Shown piece by piece: positions 39,601-46,965 of a stretch of 64,000 bases of DNA. Position numbers and translations under genes: made by a program. Origin of the DNA: Podocnemis expansa (Eukaryota > Chordata > Testudines > Podocnemididae). The stretch is taken from the NCBI GenBank assembly GCA_007922195.1, contig ML682232.1, forward strand, positions 248,001 through 312,000, in the 5' to 3' direction. Each line of letters opens with the position of its first letter. Within the stretch, counting starts at the first letter, position 1. The notes beneath the pieces were generated by a model. It searched no databases, was not told the DNA's origin, and saw nothing but the letters and a program-made list of their open reading frames with translations.

Positions 39601-41103
39601 AGGATCTTGTGGTTAAGACATAGGATTGAATATCATGTGATCTGGATTATATGCACAGTTCTGTCACGGTTTCCCGAGTGCCCCATATAACCTCTCTAAT
39701 CATGCTTTCTGATATGTCATATATTTTTCTTCCTTAAATGGGGGGTGAGAGGTTTAATTAATTAATGTTGGTGAAATACTTTGAGACTCATGCATCTGAG
39801 TATCTTGCTATAATACCAGATAGATATTTCACAAAATTGCAAAGTAATATTGCTATAGTAATGTAATACTAAGAGAAGGCTGAAGTTTTCAACACTTTTA
39901 TAACAATTGGGAGTCTTCTAGATAACATGCTTTAAATCTAGTGGACATGATTCCAGACAAAAATGGCACCTTTTCATGATAATATTATGGCTATATTTAG
40001 CTGGGGTATCGGTAGGCTTTATGTTATTTTATTTTAGGATATTTTTCTGGTCCAGTTTCACTGATATATTTAGCAAAACCACAGGACAGATAATTGCATT
40101 CTGACAGTAAGGTGGGAGAGTGGTTAGTGTTCTAAGTTTAGCTGTGTCACTGAGTTCCCTTTCTGTGACTCAGTTTCCCCATTTATTAAAAAAAAAATCC
40201 AGATTCATTGAGGATTAATCAGAGTCTGGAAAGTACAATATAATCATTATTTGTATATGCTGTTAATAACATCTCAGTGGTTTTTATGCAGCAAATCTGC
40301 ATTGTGTGACTAACATACAAAACACACAGGAAACTTGGAACAAGCAGTAAAGGAAAACCTTTTGTTGTTAGGAACAAATATTGGAGCAAATAATATTTGC
40401 CTGAAATGCCGAATAGCTGCAGATTCATACAAATGTAACAATATTAAGGCCACAAACTAAATATGATAAAGTTTCAAATCCCTGAAGATTCAGTAATGTA
40501 ATTGCTATTCAGTTCACTAGGAATCATAGGATTAAATCTCTGTGTAACAGTCTGAAAAGATTCCCAGTGTGAATTCTGTTATACCCTGTATGTGCAATAC
40601 GTCTCATTAATTAATGCAAATTGAACTCATGCATGAGAACTGAGAATTTCCTGAATTTTTTAAACAATAGTAAAGCAGGATTATTACTGAAGTGTACTGT
40701 CCAGATTTGTACTTTCTTCAGCAGTTGGTTAGTCACTAAAAACCTACTCAGCTAACAAATTAAACCTCTAACAGACAATTGTAAAGTATATTCAACAGTA
40801 TTGTAGTGTCTATATTTAATAGTCATTCATAATTATTTCAAGTGACTGAAGAAATAAAAAACTTACGTTAAATAGAAGCAATTCATTCACTGCTGTGCAC
40901 TATTTGTCAGTCAGTAACACATGCTGCTTGTAGAGTACAAGGAAAAGCAACACATGCCCCTTTATAAATAGTGAGAAGGAAGGAAAGCAGCTGACACTTA
41001 CTATCAATACAAATGTTCCCAAGAATTCTGCCAGGGCTTCTTTTATAAAGCTGTTCTTCAAGGCAAATTTCTCCTTGAAAGTTCTTTTGCTTTTCCCTTT
41101 CAT
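2022..41103 (-). CDS. AQP9: AQP9, aquaglyceroporin-9, complete coding region in six exons
   Basis: Aquaporin-9 is a plasma-membrane channel for water, glycerol, urea and other small neutral solutes, in liver and leukocytes in other vertebrates. Coding exons on the minus strand are 41103-41002, 18892-18766, 15588-15451, 11299-11181, 9033-8816 and 2217-2022. Every internal boundary is GT/AG, and phases 0, 1, 1, 0 and 2 join without a break. The spliced product is 299 residues by my count (human about 295). Both pore motifs are present: N81-P82-A83 in exon 3 and N213-P214-A215 followed by R216-D217 in exon 5. The aspartate after the second NPA marks the glycerol-permeable branch. F61 and R216 fit the selectivity filter, and N139-A-T is the loop C glycosylation site. 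AQP3, AQP7 and AQP10 are the alternatives; the head-to-head ALDH1A2 neighbour and the exon 4 sequence favour AQP9. No frameshift or internal stop was seen. Confidence 0.95.
2291..2888. mobile_element. GC-rich hAT-type nonautonomous element with a nested hAT
   Basis: The ends CAGAGGCGGC and GCTGCCTCTG are inverted. The flanks CAGCTAAG (2283-2290) and CAGCTGAG (2889-2896) match at 7 of 8. A second hAT (2352-2542) lies inside. Confidence 0.75.
2352..2542. mobile_element. hAT MITE (CAGTGGTTTTCAAAC type)
   Basis: Ends are CAGTGGTTTTCAAAC and GTTTGACAGCCACTG. Flanks CTCTACAT and CCCTACAG match at 6 of 8. It shares its interior (ACATCTTTGAGCAATG) with the 26052 copy. Confidence 0.75.
3198..3624. 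mobile_element. Harbinger-type MITE, TTCGAA-palindrome family, copy 1
   Basis: The ends GGTTATGTCTACACA and TGTGTAGACATACCC are inverted repeats, with a 3-bp flank GTG on both sides. The interior is a run of short palindromes such as TTATTTCGAAATAA and GTTTCGAAAC. Confidence 0.82.
4776..4804. repeat. (TG)n microsatellite
   Basis: About 14 TG units in AQP9 intron 5. Confidence 0.95.
5891..6225. mobile_element. Harbinger-like MITE, TTAGTTCGAACTAA family, copy 1
   Basis: The ends are GGCTAAGTCTACA and TATAGACATAGC, and the interior consists of repeats of AGTTCRAACTAA in both orientations. It sits inside the SINE dimer at 5718-6444. Confidence 0.75.
6229..6392 (-). mobile_element. CR1 LINE 3' fragment next to a MITE end
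   Basis: On the plus strand AATCATAGAAACTGGAAGGG starts the reversed tail, followed by GGTCATTGAGCCCAGTCCCC. It abuts the right end of the MITE at 5891-6225. Confidence 0.8.
7092..7659. mobile_element. GC-rich hAT-type nonautonomous element
   Basis: The ends are CAGACGGTCTTAG and CTAAGACTGCCCCTG, with a GC-rich interior of GGGACC/GTGGTGG motifs. The left flank is a CA run, so the duplication (AATACAC-like) is not exact. The several long frames inside are artefacts. Confidence 0.68.
7857..8046 (+). mobile_element. inverted-dimer SINE-like element, copy 3
   Basis: A perfect 12-bp duplication ATATCTTCTAGA (7845-7856 and 8047-8058) encloses both arms. The left arm has GGGGTAGCCATGTT and GAAGACTAACAAATTTCTTC. 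The right arm is its inverse (GAAGAAATTTGTTAGTC). The two arms share a variant ATTTCTTC where other copies have ATTTATTT. Confidence 0.85.
8353..8432 (-). mobile_element. SINE-like fragment
   Basis: This is part of one arm of the same family (CACAAAAGCTCATGTGATAA to CTCCTTGTTTGTTTTG), in minus orientation. Confidence 0.7.
8816..9033 (-). CDS. AQP9: AQP9 coding exon 5 (helices 4-5, second NPA)
   Basis: This exon has 218 nt, 72 codons plus two bases of a split threonine codon. The acceptor ends CTGGACAG and the donor is GTAAGT. It encodes helix 4 ([14 protein letters not shown]), the cytoplasmic link [10 protein letters not shown], helix 5, and the second pore half-helix [11 protein letters not shown], ending GWGFEVF. 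The arginine and aspartate after the second NPA are the selectivity-filter arginine and the glycerol-channel aspartate. Confidence 0.96.
9034..11180 (-). other. AQP9: AQP9 intron 4
   Basis: A 2.1-kb AT-rich intron. I saw a G-rich run near 9721-9740 and no recognised mobile element. Confidence 0.85.
11181..11299 (-). CDS. AQP9: AQP9 coding exon 4 (extracellular loop C)
   Basis: This exon has 119 nt: 2 nt completing an aspartate codon and then 39 codons, ending in phase 0 at GTAAGT. It encodes the large extracellular loop C of glycerol channels. The [12 protein letters not shown] stretch is the best family signature, and N139-A-T within it is an N-glycosylation sequon matching that of human AQP9. 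The exon ends in GFADQ. Confidence 0.93.
12593..12626. repeat. (TATGTA)n microsatellite
   Basis: Five or more copies of the 6-bp unit TATGTA in AQP9 intron 3. Confidence 0.9.
13273..13451. mobile_element. hAT MITE (CAGTGGTTCTCAACC type)
   Basis: Ends are CAGTGGTTCTCAACC and GGTTGAGAATCCCTG, and the interior contains CACATTACTGTGTCA. I found no matching 8-bp flank. Confidence 0.65.
13796..14200. mobile_element. Harbinger-like MITE, TTAGTTCGAACTAA family, copy 2
   Basis: It starts GGCTATTTCTACAATAGC and ends ATGTAGACATAGCT. The interior has many TTAGTTCAAACTAA palindromes. Its first 40 bp match the left end of the relic at 54341 at 32 of 40 positions by my count. Confidence 0.78.
14930..15040. 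mobile_element. MIR-like (CORE-SINE) fragment
   Basis: CTGCCTCAGTTTCTATGCAT followed by AAAATAGGGTTAATACCTA matches the well-known MIR segment (CTCAGTTTCC...AAAATGGGGATAATA). Confidence 0.5.
15451..15588 (-). CDS. AQP9: AQP9 coding exon 3 (first NPA half-helix, helix 3)
   Basis: This exon has 138 nt, with 2 nt completing the split glycine, 45 codons, and 1 nt carried into exon 4. It encodes [12 protein letters not shown], the first pore half-helix with its NPA motif, then loop C-ward sequence and helix 3 ending FGVYY. The acceptor is TTTGTTTTTCAG and the donor is GTGAGT. A perfect 5-bp tandem repeat begins about 15 nt upstream of the acceptor in the intron, so it covers the usual branch-point zone. 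Confidence 0.95.
15604..15656. repeat. (TAATA)n pentanucleotide microsatellite beside AQP9 exon 3
   Basis: About ten copies of a 5-bp AT-only unit. On the minus strand they lie about 15 nt upstream of the exon 3 acceptor AG. The long Tyr/Ile/Leu frame across them is an artefact. Confidence 0.95.
17438..17860. mobile_element. GC-rich hAT-type nonautonomous element
   Basis: Ends CAGAGGTGGTCTTAG and CACCTCTG. A perfect 8-bp duplication CATGGGAA lies at 17430-17437 and 17861-17868. It is related to the 2291 element (GGGGCCCTAG, CACCTGCTTC motifs). Confidence 0.88.
18227..18637. mobile_element. Harbinger-type MITE, TTCGAA-palindrome family, copy 2
   Basis: The ends are GGGTATGTCCACAC and GTGTGGATATAGCC, with target duplication TAA at 18224-18226 and 18638-18640. 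The interior is the 3198 copy in reverse orientation. It ends 129 bp from AQP9 exon 2. Confidence 0.87.
18766..18892 (-). CDS. AQP9: AQP9 coding exon 2 (helices 1-2)
   Basis: This exon has 127 nt: 42 codons plus the first base of a split glycine codon. The acceptor is a clear pyrimidine tract ending CTACAG and the donor is GTAAGT. It encodes [15 protein letters not shown], the end of helix 1 and first outer loop, and then GFAMAV...YVSGGVS, helix 2. The phenylalanine of GFAMAV (residue 61) matches the aromatic residue of the aquaglyceroporin selectivity filter. A hAT element begins only 38 nt upstream of the acceptor boundary, at 18931. Confidence 0.93.
18931..19204. mobile_element. hAT MITE with TAGGGTTACCAGAT ends, 38 nt from AQP9 exon 2
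   Basis: The 14-bp ends TAGGGTTACCAGAT and ATCTGGTAACCCTA are perfect inverted repeats. A perfect 8-bp duplication AGCATGCA lies at 18923-18930 and 19205-19212. Confidence 0.92.
20827..21269. mobile_element. hAT-type element (CAGTGGTTCACAACC type)
   Basis: Ends CAGTGGTTCACAACC and GGTTGGGAACCCCTG are near-perfect inverted repeats. The left flank GATTTTAA does not match the right flank CTCTAGAG. Confidence 0.68.
21291..21497. mobile_element. hAT MITE (CAGGGGTTCCCAACC type)
   Basis: Ends CAGGGGTTCCCAACC and GGCTGGGACCCACTG, with a perfect 8-bp duplication CTCTAGAG at 21283-21290 and 21498-21505. Confidence 0.88.
21895..22112 (+). mobile_element. CR1 LINE 3' fragment
   Basis: The final coding segment (GTGGTGAAGCATTGGAATGG) and the 3' UTR-like GGGGGTTGGACTAGATGACC are present, ending in CTATGATTCTATGATT. 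This is a 5'-truncated copy. Confidence 0.88.
23721..23905. mobile_element. hAT MITE (GGGGTCTCAAAC family), copy 1
   Basis: Ends GAGGGGTCTCAAA and GTTTGAGACCCCTG, with a perfect 8-bp duplication ACTTAGAG at 23713-23720 and 23906-23913. It shares GCAGCCCTCGGGCTAATGTA with the 44230 copy. Confidence 0.9.
24039..24400. mobile_element. Harbinger-type MITE, TTCGAA-palindrome family, copy 3
   Basis: The ends are GGCTATGTTCACACA and TGTGTGAACACACCC, with duplication AGT on both sides. The interior carries TTTCGAAACAA-type palindromes. The frames running through it are artefacts. Confidence 0.85.
24410..25145. mobile_element. GC-rich hAT-type nonautonomous element, 736 bp
   Basis: It starts CAGGGGCGCCGCTAG and ends GCAATGCCCCTG. 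A perfect 8-bp duplication GTGAGACA lies at 24402-24409 and 25146-25153. The long proline/glycine-rich frames inside have no recognisable domain. Confidence 0.86.
26052..26238. mobile_element. hAT MITE (CAGTGGTTTTCAAAC type)
   Basis: Ends CATTGGTTTTCAAAC and GTCTGAAAACCACTG, with a perfect 8-bp duplication GACTAGGG at 26044-26051 and 26239-26246. Confidence 0.9.
27057..27179 (-). mobile_element. single-arm SINE-like copy
   Basis: This is one arm of the same family, in minus orientation, with an intact head (AACATGGCTGCCCC on the plus strand) and a hairpin-edge motif TGATGAAGTGG. There is no second arm. Confidence 0.75.
28120..28220. mobile_element. ancient L2/MIR-type 3' fragment
   Basis: AAACTGCAAGCTCTTTGGGG, GGGGATAGAGACTATCTTT and GCACCTAGCACAATGTGG form the common amniote L2/MIR-type tail. 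A related piece (GTAAACTCCTTGGGGCAGAG) is at 46687-46760. Confidence 0.5.
29398..29999. mobile_element. probable hAT-type nonautonomous element
   Basis: The left end TAGAGGTGTAGCCAGAA and the right end CATAGCTATGACACTG are loosely inverted. Flanks TGACTTAC and TGACTCAC match at 7 of 8. The frames inside are artefacts. Confidence 0.55.
33161..33363 (+). mobile_element. inverted-dimer SINE-like element, copy 4
   Basis: The head TTCCAAAGGGGCAGCTG is followed by the left arm and then its inverse ending GTGCCACAGGAC. Both arms carry CTAACAG where other copies have CTAACAA. No clear target duplication was seen; the right end looks truncated. Confidence 0.75.
33768..33929. mobile_element. hAT MITE (CAGTGGTTCTCAACC type)
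   Basis: Ends TGATTTTCAACCACTG and GGTTGAGAACCACTG. Flanks AGCTAAAC and AGCTAGTG share their first five bases. The interior matches the 13273 copy. Confidence 0.65.
34790..36036 (+). pseudogene. CR1 LINE, 5'-truncated, reverse transcriptase relic with intact 3' tail
   Basis: This is a non-LTR retrotransposon fragment in AQP9 intron 1. The frame up to 35555 gives the CR1 reverse transcriptase: [23 protein letters not shown], and the catalytic FADDTKL. The C-terminal part ([20 protein letters not shown], then [11 protein letters not shown]) continues in another frame to 35953. Two lesions separate them: an in-frame TAG at 35553-35555 and a frameshift near 35606. The endonuclease domain is missing. 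The 3' UTR-like region has GGGGGTTGGACTAGATGACC and ends in two ATTCTATG repeats, the CR1 hallmark. It is a dead copy, not a host gene. Confidence 0.93.
37165..37503. mobile_element. hAT MITE (CAGTGGCTCCCAACC type)
   Basis: Ends CAGTGGCTCCCAACC and GGTTGGGAGCTCCTG, with a perfect 8-bp duplication TCCTAGGG at 37157-37164 and 37504-37511. Confidence 0.9.
37967..38360. mobile_element. Harbinger-like MITE, TTAGTTCGAACTAA family, copy 3
   Basis: It starts GGGTACGTCTACAC and ends CTGTAGACATAGCC. The interior is made of TTAGTTCAAACTAA and related palindromes. Confidence 0.78.
38375..38590. mobile_element. hAT MITE (CAGTGTTTCCCAAC type)
   Basis: Ends CAGTGTTTCCCAAC and GTTGGGAACCACTG, with a perfect 8-bp duplication GTCTAGGA at 38367-38374 and 38591-38598. 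It lies 14 bp from the end of the 37967 MITE. Confidence 0.92.
39600..39800. mobile_element. MIR-like (CORE-SINE) fragment
   Basis: GTGGTTAAGACATAGGATTG near the left, a pyrimidine-rich middle, then AAATGGGGGGTGAGAGG and GTGAAATACTTTGAGACTC, as in ancient CORE-SINEs. Confidence 0.45.
40110..40230. mobile_element. MIR-like (CORE-SINE) fragment
   Basis: GAGTGGTTAGTGTTCTAAG followed by GTGACTCAGTTTCCCCATTT is the MIR pattern in condensed form. Confidence 0.5.
41002..41103 (-). CDS. AQP9: AQP9 coding exon 1 (start codon, N-terminus, start of helix 1)
   Basis: This exon has 34 codons and ends in phase 0 at a GTAAGT donor. It begins [13 protein letters not shown] and ends in EFLGTFVLI, the start of transmembrane helix 1. 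I chose the ATG at 41103 because it is the only in-frame ATG in the open frame, has A at -3, and lies where other AQP9 proteins start. The frame stays open upstream to 41154, but only through a GTG. The lysine-rich N-terminus is cytoplasmic. Intron 1 after it is 22.1 kb, the longest in the gene. Confidence 0.9.
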
Positions 41104-41351
41104 TTTTGGTTCTCTTGTTGCTCTGTAGTGCCAGTTATGCACAAGCCCACACACCCCAAATTTGCTTTGTAATCATCCCTCCTTCAGCTGAACTTTGACA
41201 CTTTCACTTATACGTTGAAATATGAGATTTTGACATCTGTGCAGCCAGTGAAATCATTTGACTGCACAGACATTAATTGGATCCCCTCGACATGACCTGA
41301 TGATTCATCATGAGTTTTCCATCCTGTGCCATATTTGAGTTTGCTGGCTTC

Positions 41352-41359
41352 TATTTATA
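41352..41359 (-). promoter_or_regulatory. possible TATA box of AQP9
   Basis: The minus strand reads TATAAATA, a good TATA match, 249 bases upstream of the AQP9 start codon. If it is used, the 5' UTR would be roughly 220 nt. An untranslated exon further upstream cannot be excluded. Confidence 0.35.
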
Positions 41360-42588
41360 TTAGCAGAGCTAGATAATGCTGGTAATCTCAAAATCAAAAC
41401 CTGATGAACCTTTTTTTCTTCTAATTCCACAAAGAATGGATTAATCATTGCCTTTCCTGCAAGGTAAACTTTTACTAAGGTAAACTTTTGTGTTTTTTCC
41501 CAAAAAAGACGAGAAGGAGAGAGATTATATGAACTGCCAAATATGGAACTGAGCCCTGGGTTTTGATCCCGCCTGGGATTTAAGTTACACAGTTGCTGGC
41601 CTTTTGAAGCCTTTCTGTAAGGGAGACTGTGCCTGTGAGCGAGTACTTAGACATTTGATCTATCTGTTCTTTTTTTCTTTTTCCCTAAAGCATGTGCTAT
41701 ACAATTTAGAAGAATTTCAGTGCCTAATGAAGAATGTGGCTTTAGAAGTGCCATGACTTTGTACATCCTTAGACTTATCAGTAATACACTGCTTGGACTA
41801 AATGCCTCAACTCTCTAGTGATGAGAGCAACAAGGCAGAATGATGTAGGCTCTTCTAATGAAATCTGCATAAGTCCAGTGGCTTTCTAGAATGTAGTATA
41901 CTCTGGTGAGGCACTGAAAAAGCGTATGTGCCTCCAAAATATTTATCTTAATAGTAATCCCTGTGGTGATGTAAAATTGAGTATGGGCTTGATCCTGCAA
42001 GGTACTCACAACCTTATTTCTACTGACGTGAAAGGTGCCAATCAAGCCCAATATCGGATAATATTACTATAATGAAACATTAATTTAATTTTGTTTAAAA
42101 TGCTGTTAGCATCTTGGCTGTTCCTATCAGCTGTGTGAGTAACTGCATTGACAAATTGACTGATCGACTTGAATAAAGTGCAACATTGTTTTCATCCATT
42201 GCCTTTTTTGGTTTTAAATACAGTAATACTCAGGATTAAGTACTAATCCTGGCAGGTGACTAGACTTTAAATTTTGGATGTTCAGTGCCTAAGCAGTGTC
42301 TACACTAGAGGTATTTGGATCCCTCATGGATATTTACCCTGCAGTTAGACACCTGTGCTTGGCCTACCTCAGCTTACTGAGACTGGCAGGGTTTGGACTA
42401 AGAGACTGTTTATCTGCAGTGTAGCCATTTGGACTCAGGCTTGAGCCCAGGCTCTGGGTCCGAACTTCTATACTGCAGTTAAAGACCCTCTCAGACCAAA
42501 TCAGCTGATATAAGCCAGCTGTGGGCTTTTAATTACAGTATAGGAATATCTGCCGTTTCCTAAAGACAGTGGTTTCACTGGTACCTTA

Positions 42589-42992
42589 GGTTGTGTTCAC
42601 ACACAGGCATTATTTCAATACAAGCTGTGTCGAAACAACTTTTTTCGAAATAATGCCTTATTTCGAAATAACTTAATTTGAATTAACAGTTTGTTAATTT
42701 GAATTAAGGTAAAAAGCTCAAAGCGAAATAGCAGTTTCAGGCAACAGTTATTTCGAAACAAGTCACTGTTGTTTCGAAACAACATGTTCAGACTGCACTG
42801 TTTCAAAACAATTGTTTCGAAACAACGTTGTTTCACCCCCAAATGGGGTTTAAGTTGTTTTGAAACAAAGCTGTTGTTTCGAAACAACGGGTGCCGTTGT
42901 TCTGAAACAACCGTGTGTTGTGTGAACAGGGTATTTCTTATTTCGAAACAACCTCTGTTGTTTCGAAATAAGAGTGCTGAGTGAACACAGCC
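42589..42992. mobile_element. Harbinger-type MITE, TTCGAA-palindrome family, copy 4
   Basis: The ends are GGTTGTGTTCACACA and GAGTGAACACAGCC, with duplication TTA at 42586-42588 and 42993-42995. It is closest to the 24039 copy. Confidence 0.87.
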
Positions 42993-43039
42993 TTAGATGT
43001 CCTGGTGGTACAGATGGCTAACCCTTGTCTACCATGTTT

Positions 43040-43401
43040 GGCTATGTCTATAATAGCCAAAGTTAGTCTGAACTTGTTAGTTCAAACTAATAAGTTTAAG
43101 CTTAGTTTGAACTACCCTCGGGTGAGTTCAAACTAACTGTAAACTTCTTAGTTCGAACTAATGAAGTTGACTAGTTCAAACTAGTCCACGTTGTTACTTC
43201 GAACTAACTGCCTTAGTTCGAGTCTTTGCCATACTTAGTTTGAAATAACCATTGGTACTTACTAGTTTGAAATAAGCGTTCCTTAGTTTGAACTAAGGAA
43301 TTTCTTAGTTCGAACTAAGGAAAGGCTAGTGTGGCCATGGGCTAATTTAATTTGAATTAAGCCTCCTTAATTTTAACTAAATTGCTAAAGTAGACATAGC
43401 C
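43040..43401. mobile_element. Harbinger-like MITE, TTAGTTCGAACTAA family, copy 4
   Basis: It starts GGCTATGTCTATAATAGC and ends AAGTAGACATAGCC. It contains TTAGTTCGAACTAA several times and lies 47 bp from the 42589 MITE. Confidence 0.78.
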
Positions 43402-44229
43402 TTCCTATCTACACAGTGCTACGTCCGCTGGGTTTTAAGTGGCTGAAATCTCCTAATGTAAATGGGGTTTTGTGAAAGGCAGCATGTAGCAGGATCAGGA
43501 CGATAGGGCCTGATCTAAAATCAGTGGGAATCTTCATTCTCATGAAAACCAATGGGTTTTGGACCTGGGCCACCCAGAATAAAGGCCTGATTCTGCAGGG
43601 TCAGGATAAGGTAAAATTCACTTCCCTGACTCAAGCTTTGTCTTCTGTTCTGATTGCTTCAACTGAGTTGCTTCAGGGATCACTTTGGTTTTGTGCAGTT
43701 TGAGGGCACAATGTGATTATAACCCATTTTATTACATATTGGGAAACACCTTTGCACCAGTGACACAGATACATGTTTGGGACATCAGTTATTACAGCAT
43801 ATAAAAATGTACAAATTTTTTATGGCTATGAAGAAGACTTGCGTAATTAGGCGTGTAAAAAATTGCAGCCAGTTCCTGAGGACATGTTCATTTACAACAA
43901 GAATGAGGCAAACGCTGTGTCTCTTTCTTGAAAGGTGAGACATGAGTGGTGCATTTAAGAAAAGTATTTGATTAAGATGCATGTTGATAGCAGTTTCTTC
44001 TCAGAGGCCTACACTGTGGCCTCAGTCCTTAGTAGGGAGGCAATGCAGAGCTGCACAATTCCAGAGTCTTACTTCATTTTTGAACCCCTTCATGTGCTCA
44101 AACTGCTGTATGGGGTTCAAACTTCACTTCATTAATCCTCACTGAAAGGTCCACGATCTGGTAGCCCCATTTTACAGGTGGAGATACTACAGGAGAGGAG
44201 AGGGAGTTGGCTGCAGACGCGCTGTAGAG

Positions 44230-44400
44230 CAAGGGTCTCAAACACACAGCCCATGGGCTGCATGCAGCCCCTAAAGCTATTTCCTGTCATTGTCTGCAAA
44301 GGTTTCAGTGATGCAGCCCTCAGGCTAACGTACTAGTTCTCATGTGGCCCTGTAACTAGTCCTCAGCAGCCATAGTGATGATTTGAGTTTGAGACCCCTA
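44230..44400. mobile_element. hAT MITE (GGGGTCTCAAAC family), copy 2
   Basis: Ends CAAGGGTCTCAAAC and GTTTGAGACCCCTA, with a perfect 8-bp duplication CTGTAGAG at 44222-44229 and 44401-44408. Confidence 0.9.
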
Positions 44401-45493
44401 CTGTAGAGTCAGTGGCACATTGCAGCTTATGACCCAGCCTCCTCATTCCTAACTTCACTCTTGTTTCTCTAGCCCACATCACTTTCCCCATACTACTTTT
44501 GTTCCTTCAGTAGGTGAGCGTAACTGTGAATCTGGTATCTAATGCCAGTTTATAAAATAAACATTTGCTTTCTTCAAATATTCCTTAATACTTGCTTCAA
44601 ATTTGCAGTTTTCACATACATTCCTTTCATTAATGTCATAGGCTAGAATCATTGCAGAAAGCCAATACAAAAGGGGCACAAACACAGTTGCAGATAATTC
44701 AGTTAATTATCTGAGTGATAATCAGAGCTGGTTAACCGAAGTATTTTCCAAGATCTAACAAATATCCAGATAGCATTCTGAGGGAGGGGAGAGGACATGA
44801 AATGTAAGGAAAAAATAAATGCTTTTAGACCAGTAATTAGTCATGCTTGCAACCAGCTTCCCTGTTGCTTCTCCTTTGCTATGTACGGAGCTGGACCATC
44901 CAGATGAACAGGAGTCAGATAATACCCTGTGATTACTGTTTTCTACTATTCTCACTCTCTCTCACATTTACCTGCTTGGCCCTGCTCTCCACTCCATAAT
45001 GGTAGGGATGCTAGCAATGCCACTCAGATGAGATGAGCATCTATGAAAACTACATGGGCAGCTTAGAGCTGAACAAAGTGATAATCAGGGTGGACACCCC
45101 AGGTCCATGCATTAGGGACCATTTCTCTGCACCAGCATCTCTGGACTGTGATTAATCCTGATCTTTGGCCCTCACTCATGTGGAAAAGCTGCTACTCCTC
45201 CACAGGGGTGGGGTGGGGTCACACATGTGCAGAACAGCTGAAAAAGACTAATGCTCACTGCCTGGAGTTTATTGATTTTTGCTAATGACATTTCATTGGG
45301 ATGTGAGTTTCTTTTTGTGTAATATATACCATTTAAGTATCATTAAGTGGAATTCAGGTGAAAGAAAGCAGGGAAGACAGTGCTTCTTAAAACAGGAAAT
45401 AATGTCCGGAATACTAGTGTGGGCCACATGTGAATGTACCTATACTGTAACCTCAGAATTAGGCCCCACAAATTGTGCCATTATACCCATGCA

Positions 45494-45820
45494 CAGGGCC
45501 AGTCCGCCCATAGAGGTGACCTAGGTGGTCACCTAGGGTGTCAGCCTGTAGGGAGCACCAAGGGCTGGGCTGAGACTGGGGCCAGCAAACTTCCCGCCCT
45601 GCTCTGCCAGCATCGGGCTGCGGGTGAGGAGTCGGCCCTGGCTGGGGAGTGGGATGCGAAGCTGCTGCCATGGTTAAGTCCCACAGCCTGCACGGCACCC
45701 ACCCGCCACCTGGCCAGGCTTGGGGAGGGGGCATGGAGGAGGCCCACCATCTGCCTAACCCAGGTCACTGGGAGGTGGGGGGCAAAATTTCAGGCACCTA
45801 GGGCACCAAAGACAGCCCTG
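45494..45820. mobile_element. GC-rich hAT-type nonautonomous element
   Basis: Ends CAGGGCCAGTCC and GACAGCCCTG. Flanks CCCATGCA and CACATGTG match at 5-6 of 8. Interior GC-rich, with frames but no domain. Confidence 0.6.
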
Positions 45821-46761
45821 CACATGTGATCTGCTACTGACCTACTGTAGTCCTATGTCTGTATACAAGGAGAACGGGAACTAGCCAGCGTCACAGACTT
45901 TATTATTCTACCATCCCTAAATTCTCCCTCCTACTTTGTCCTACAGAAATAAAGAATCATGAATAGTGCTCCCAGAGTAATATTGGTCTCAGGGGGTAAT
46001 ACTATGACCAATACTGAGTTCTTAACAGTATAATATTCAGAGTATTACATGAATTATTACCAATGTAAGTGCTAACCCAAACACAGCCAGGGTGAGCAAA
46101 TTTATAAACATGAAACACCACACACCTTTGGGTTTTGTACTCTGATGTTGTGGGCCAAATTATTCCCTACTGTAACTCTTGGTTTTAGTTGAGGTACCCC
46201 AGGGCAAATGTGTCCACTAGCTGTACTTCCTGTCCCTATGCAAATTCATTCATCTAACATACATTTTCACAGAACAGTTACTGCCCAGTCTTTGAAAGAT
46301 TTTTTGGAGTAAGTGAATCATTGTTACTGCTGGTGAGGTCAAAGAAAAAAGCTATTTTATGATGAAGAGCTGAACAGATTCAGCTGCAGGATTATTTATT
46401 CTCTGAGTACCTAAGAAACAGGTTTGCAGATCAACTTTCCTTTTCTGTTCTCTGTCTTCTATCCTCTGCTGTTATCTCTGAGGCATGACTGCTATCATGA
46501 ATCACATACACAAATAAAAGTTCACAGAAGAAACATCAGTCCCTTGGAGTGACAGAACTGATAGATTACTGTTACATCTTTTCATGAATTCTTGTTATTT
46601 TTAATTCTAAACAGTGGTAGTTAATTCCACACGGGCTAGTGTCGTAGGGGCCAGATCCAAAGCCCACTAAGTCAGAGAGAGAACTGTAAACTCCTTGGGG
46701 CAGAGAGTGTTCTGTAAAAGGCCAAACACACCATCAGGTCTCAACAAACCATAAATAATTA

Positions 46762-46965
46762 GTTCCAGAGGGGCAGCCATGTTAGTTTAGTTCGGCAAAA
46801 CAAGCAAGGAATCCTGTGGCACTTAAAGACCAACAAATTTATAATAATAACAATAACAATAACAACAACAACTATTATTATTATTATTAAACTTTATTTA
46901 TTTAAGCTGATGCAATAAATAAATTTGTTGGTCTTTAAGTGCCGCAGGACTCCTTGCTTGTTTTG
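46762..46965 (+). mobile_element. inverted-dimer SINE-like element, copy 5, near-perfect hairpin
   Basis: A perfect 12-bp duplication CATAAATAATTA (46750-46761 and 46966-46977) encloses the whole unit. The arms pair over about 47 bp with roughly two mismatches, around a loop filled with AAT/AAC-type simple repeat. Both arms carry ACCAACAAA where other copies have ACTAACAAA. Confidence 0.9.

Larger units (their letters stand above)
18893..41001 (-). other. AQP9: AQP9 intron 1 (22.1 kb)
   Basis: It holds at least nine hAT MITEs, two Harbinger-type MITEs, two CR1 copies and SINE pieces. The stretches 30008-33160 and 38600-39600 are AT-rich with nothing I can name. Confidence 0.85.

Noticed and set aside
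41104..41154. Extension of AQP9 exon 1 upstream of the ATG
   Set aside because: The open frame continues but contains only a GTG as start, and AQP9 proteins elsewhere have no such extension.
42615..42887. Frames rich in Phe-Arg-Asn, also at 23923-24276 and 24114-24524
   Set aside because: They are translations of TTTCGAAACAA palindromes in Harbinger-type MITEs.
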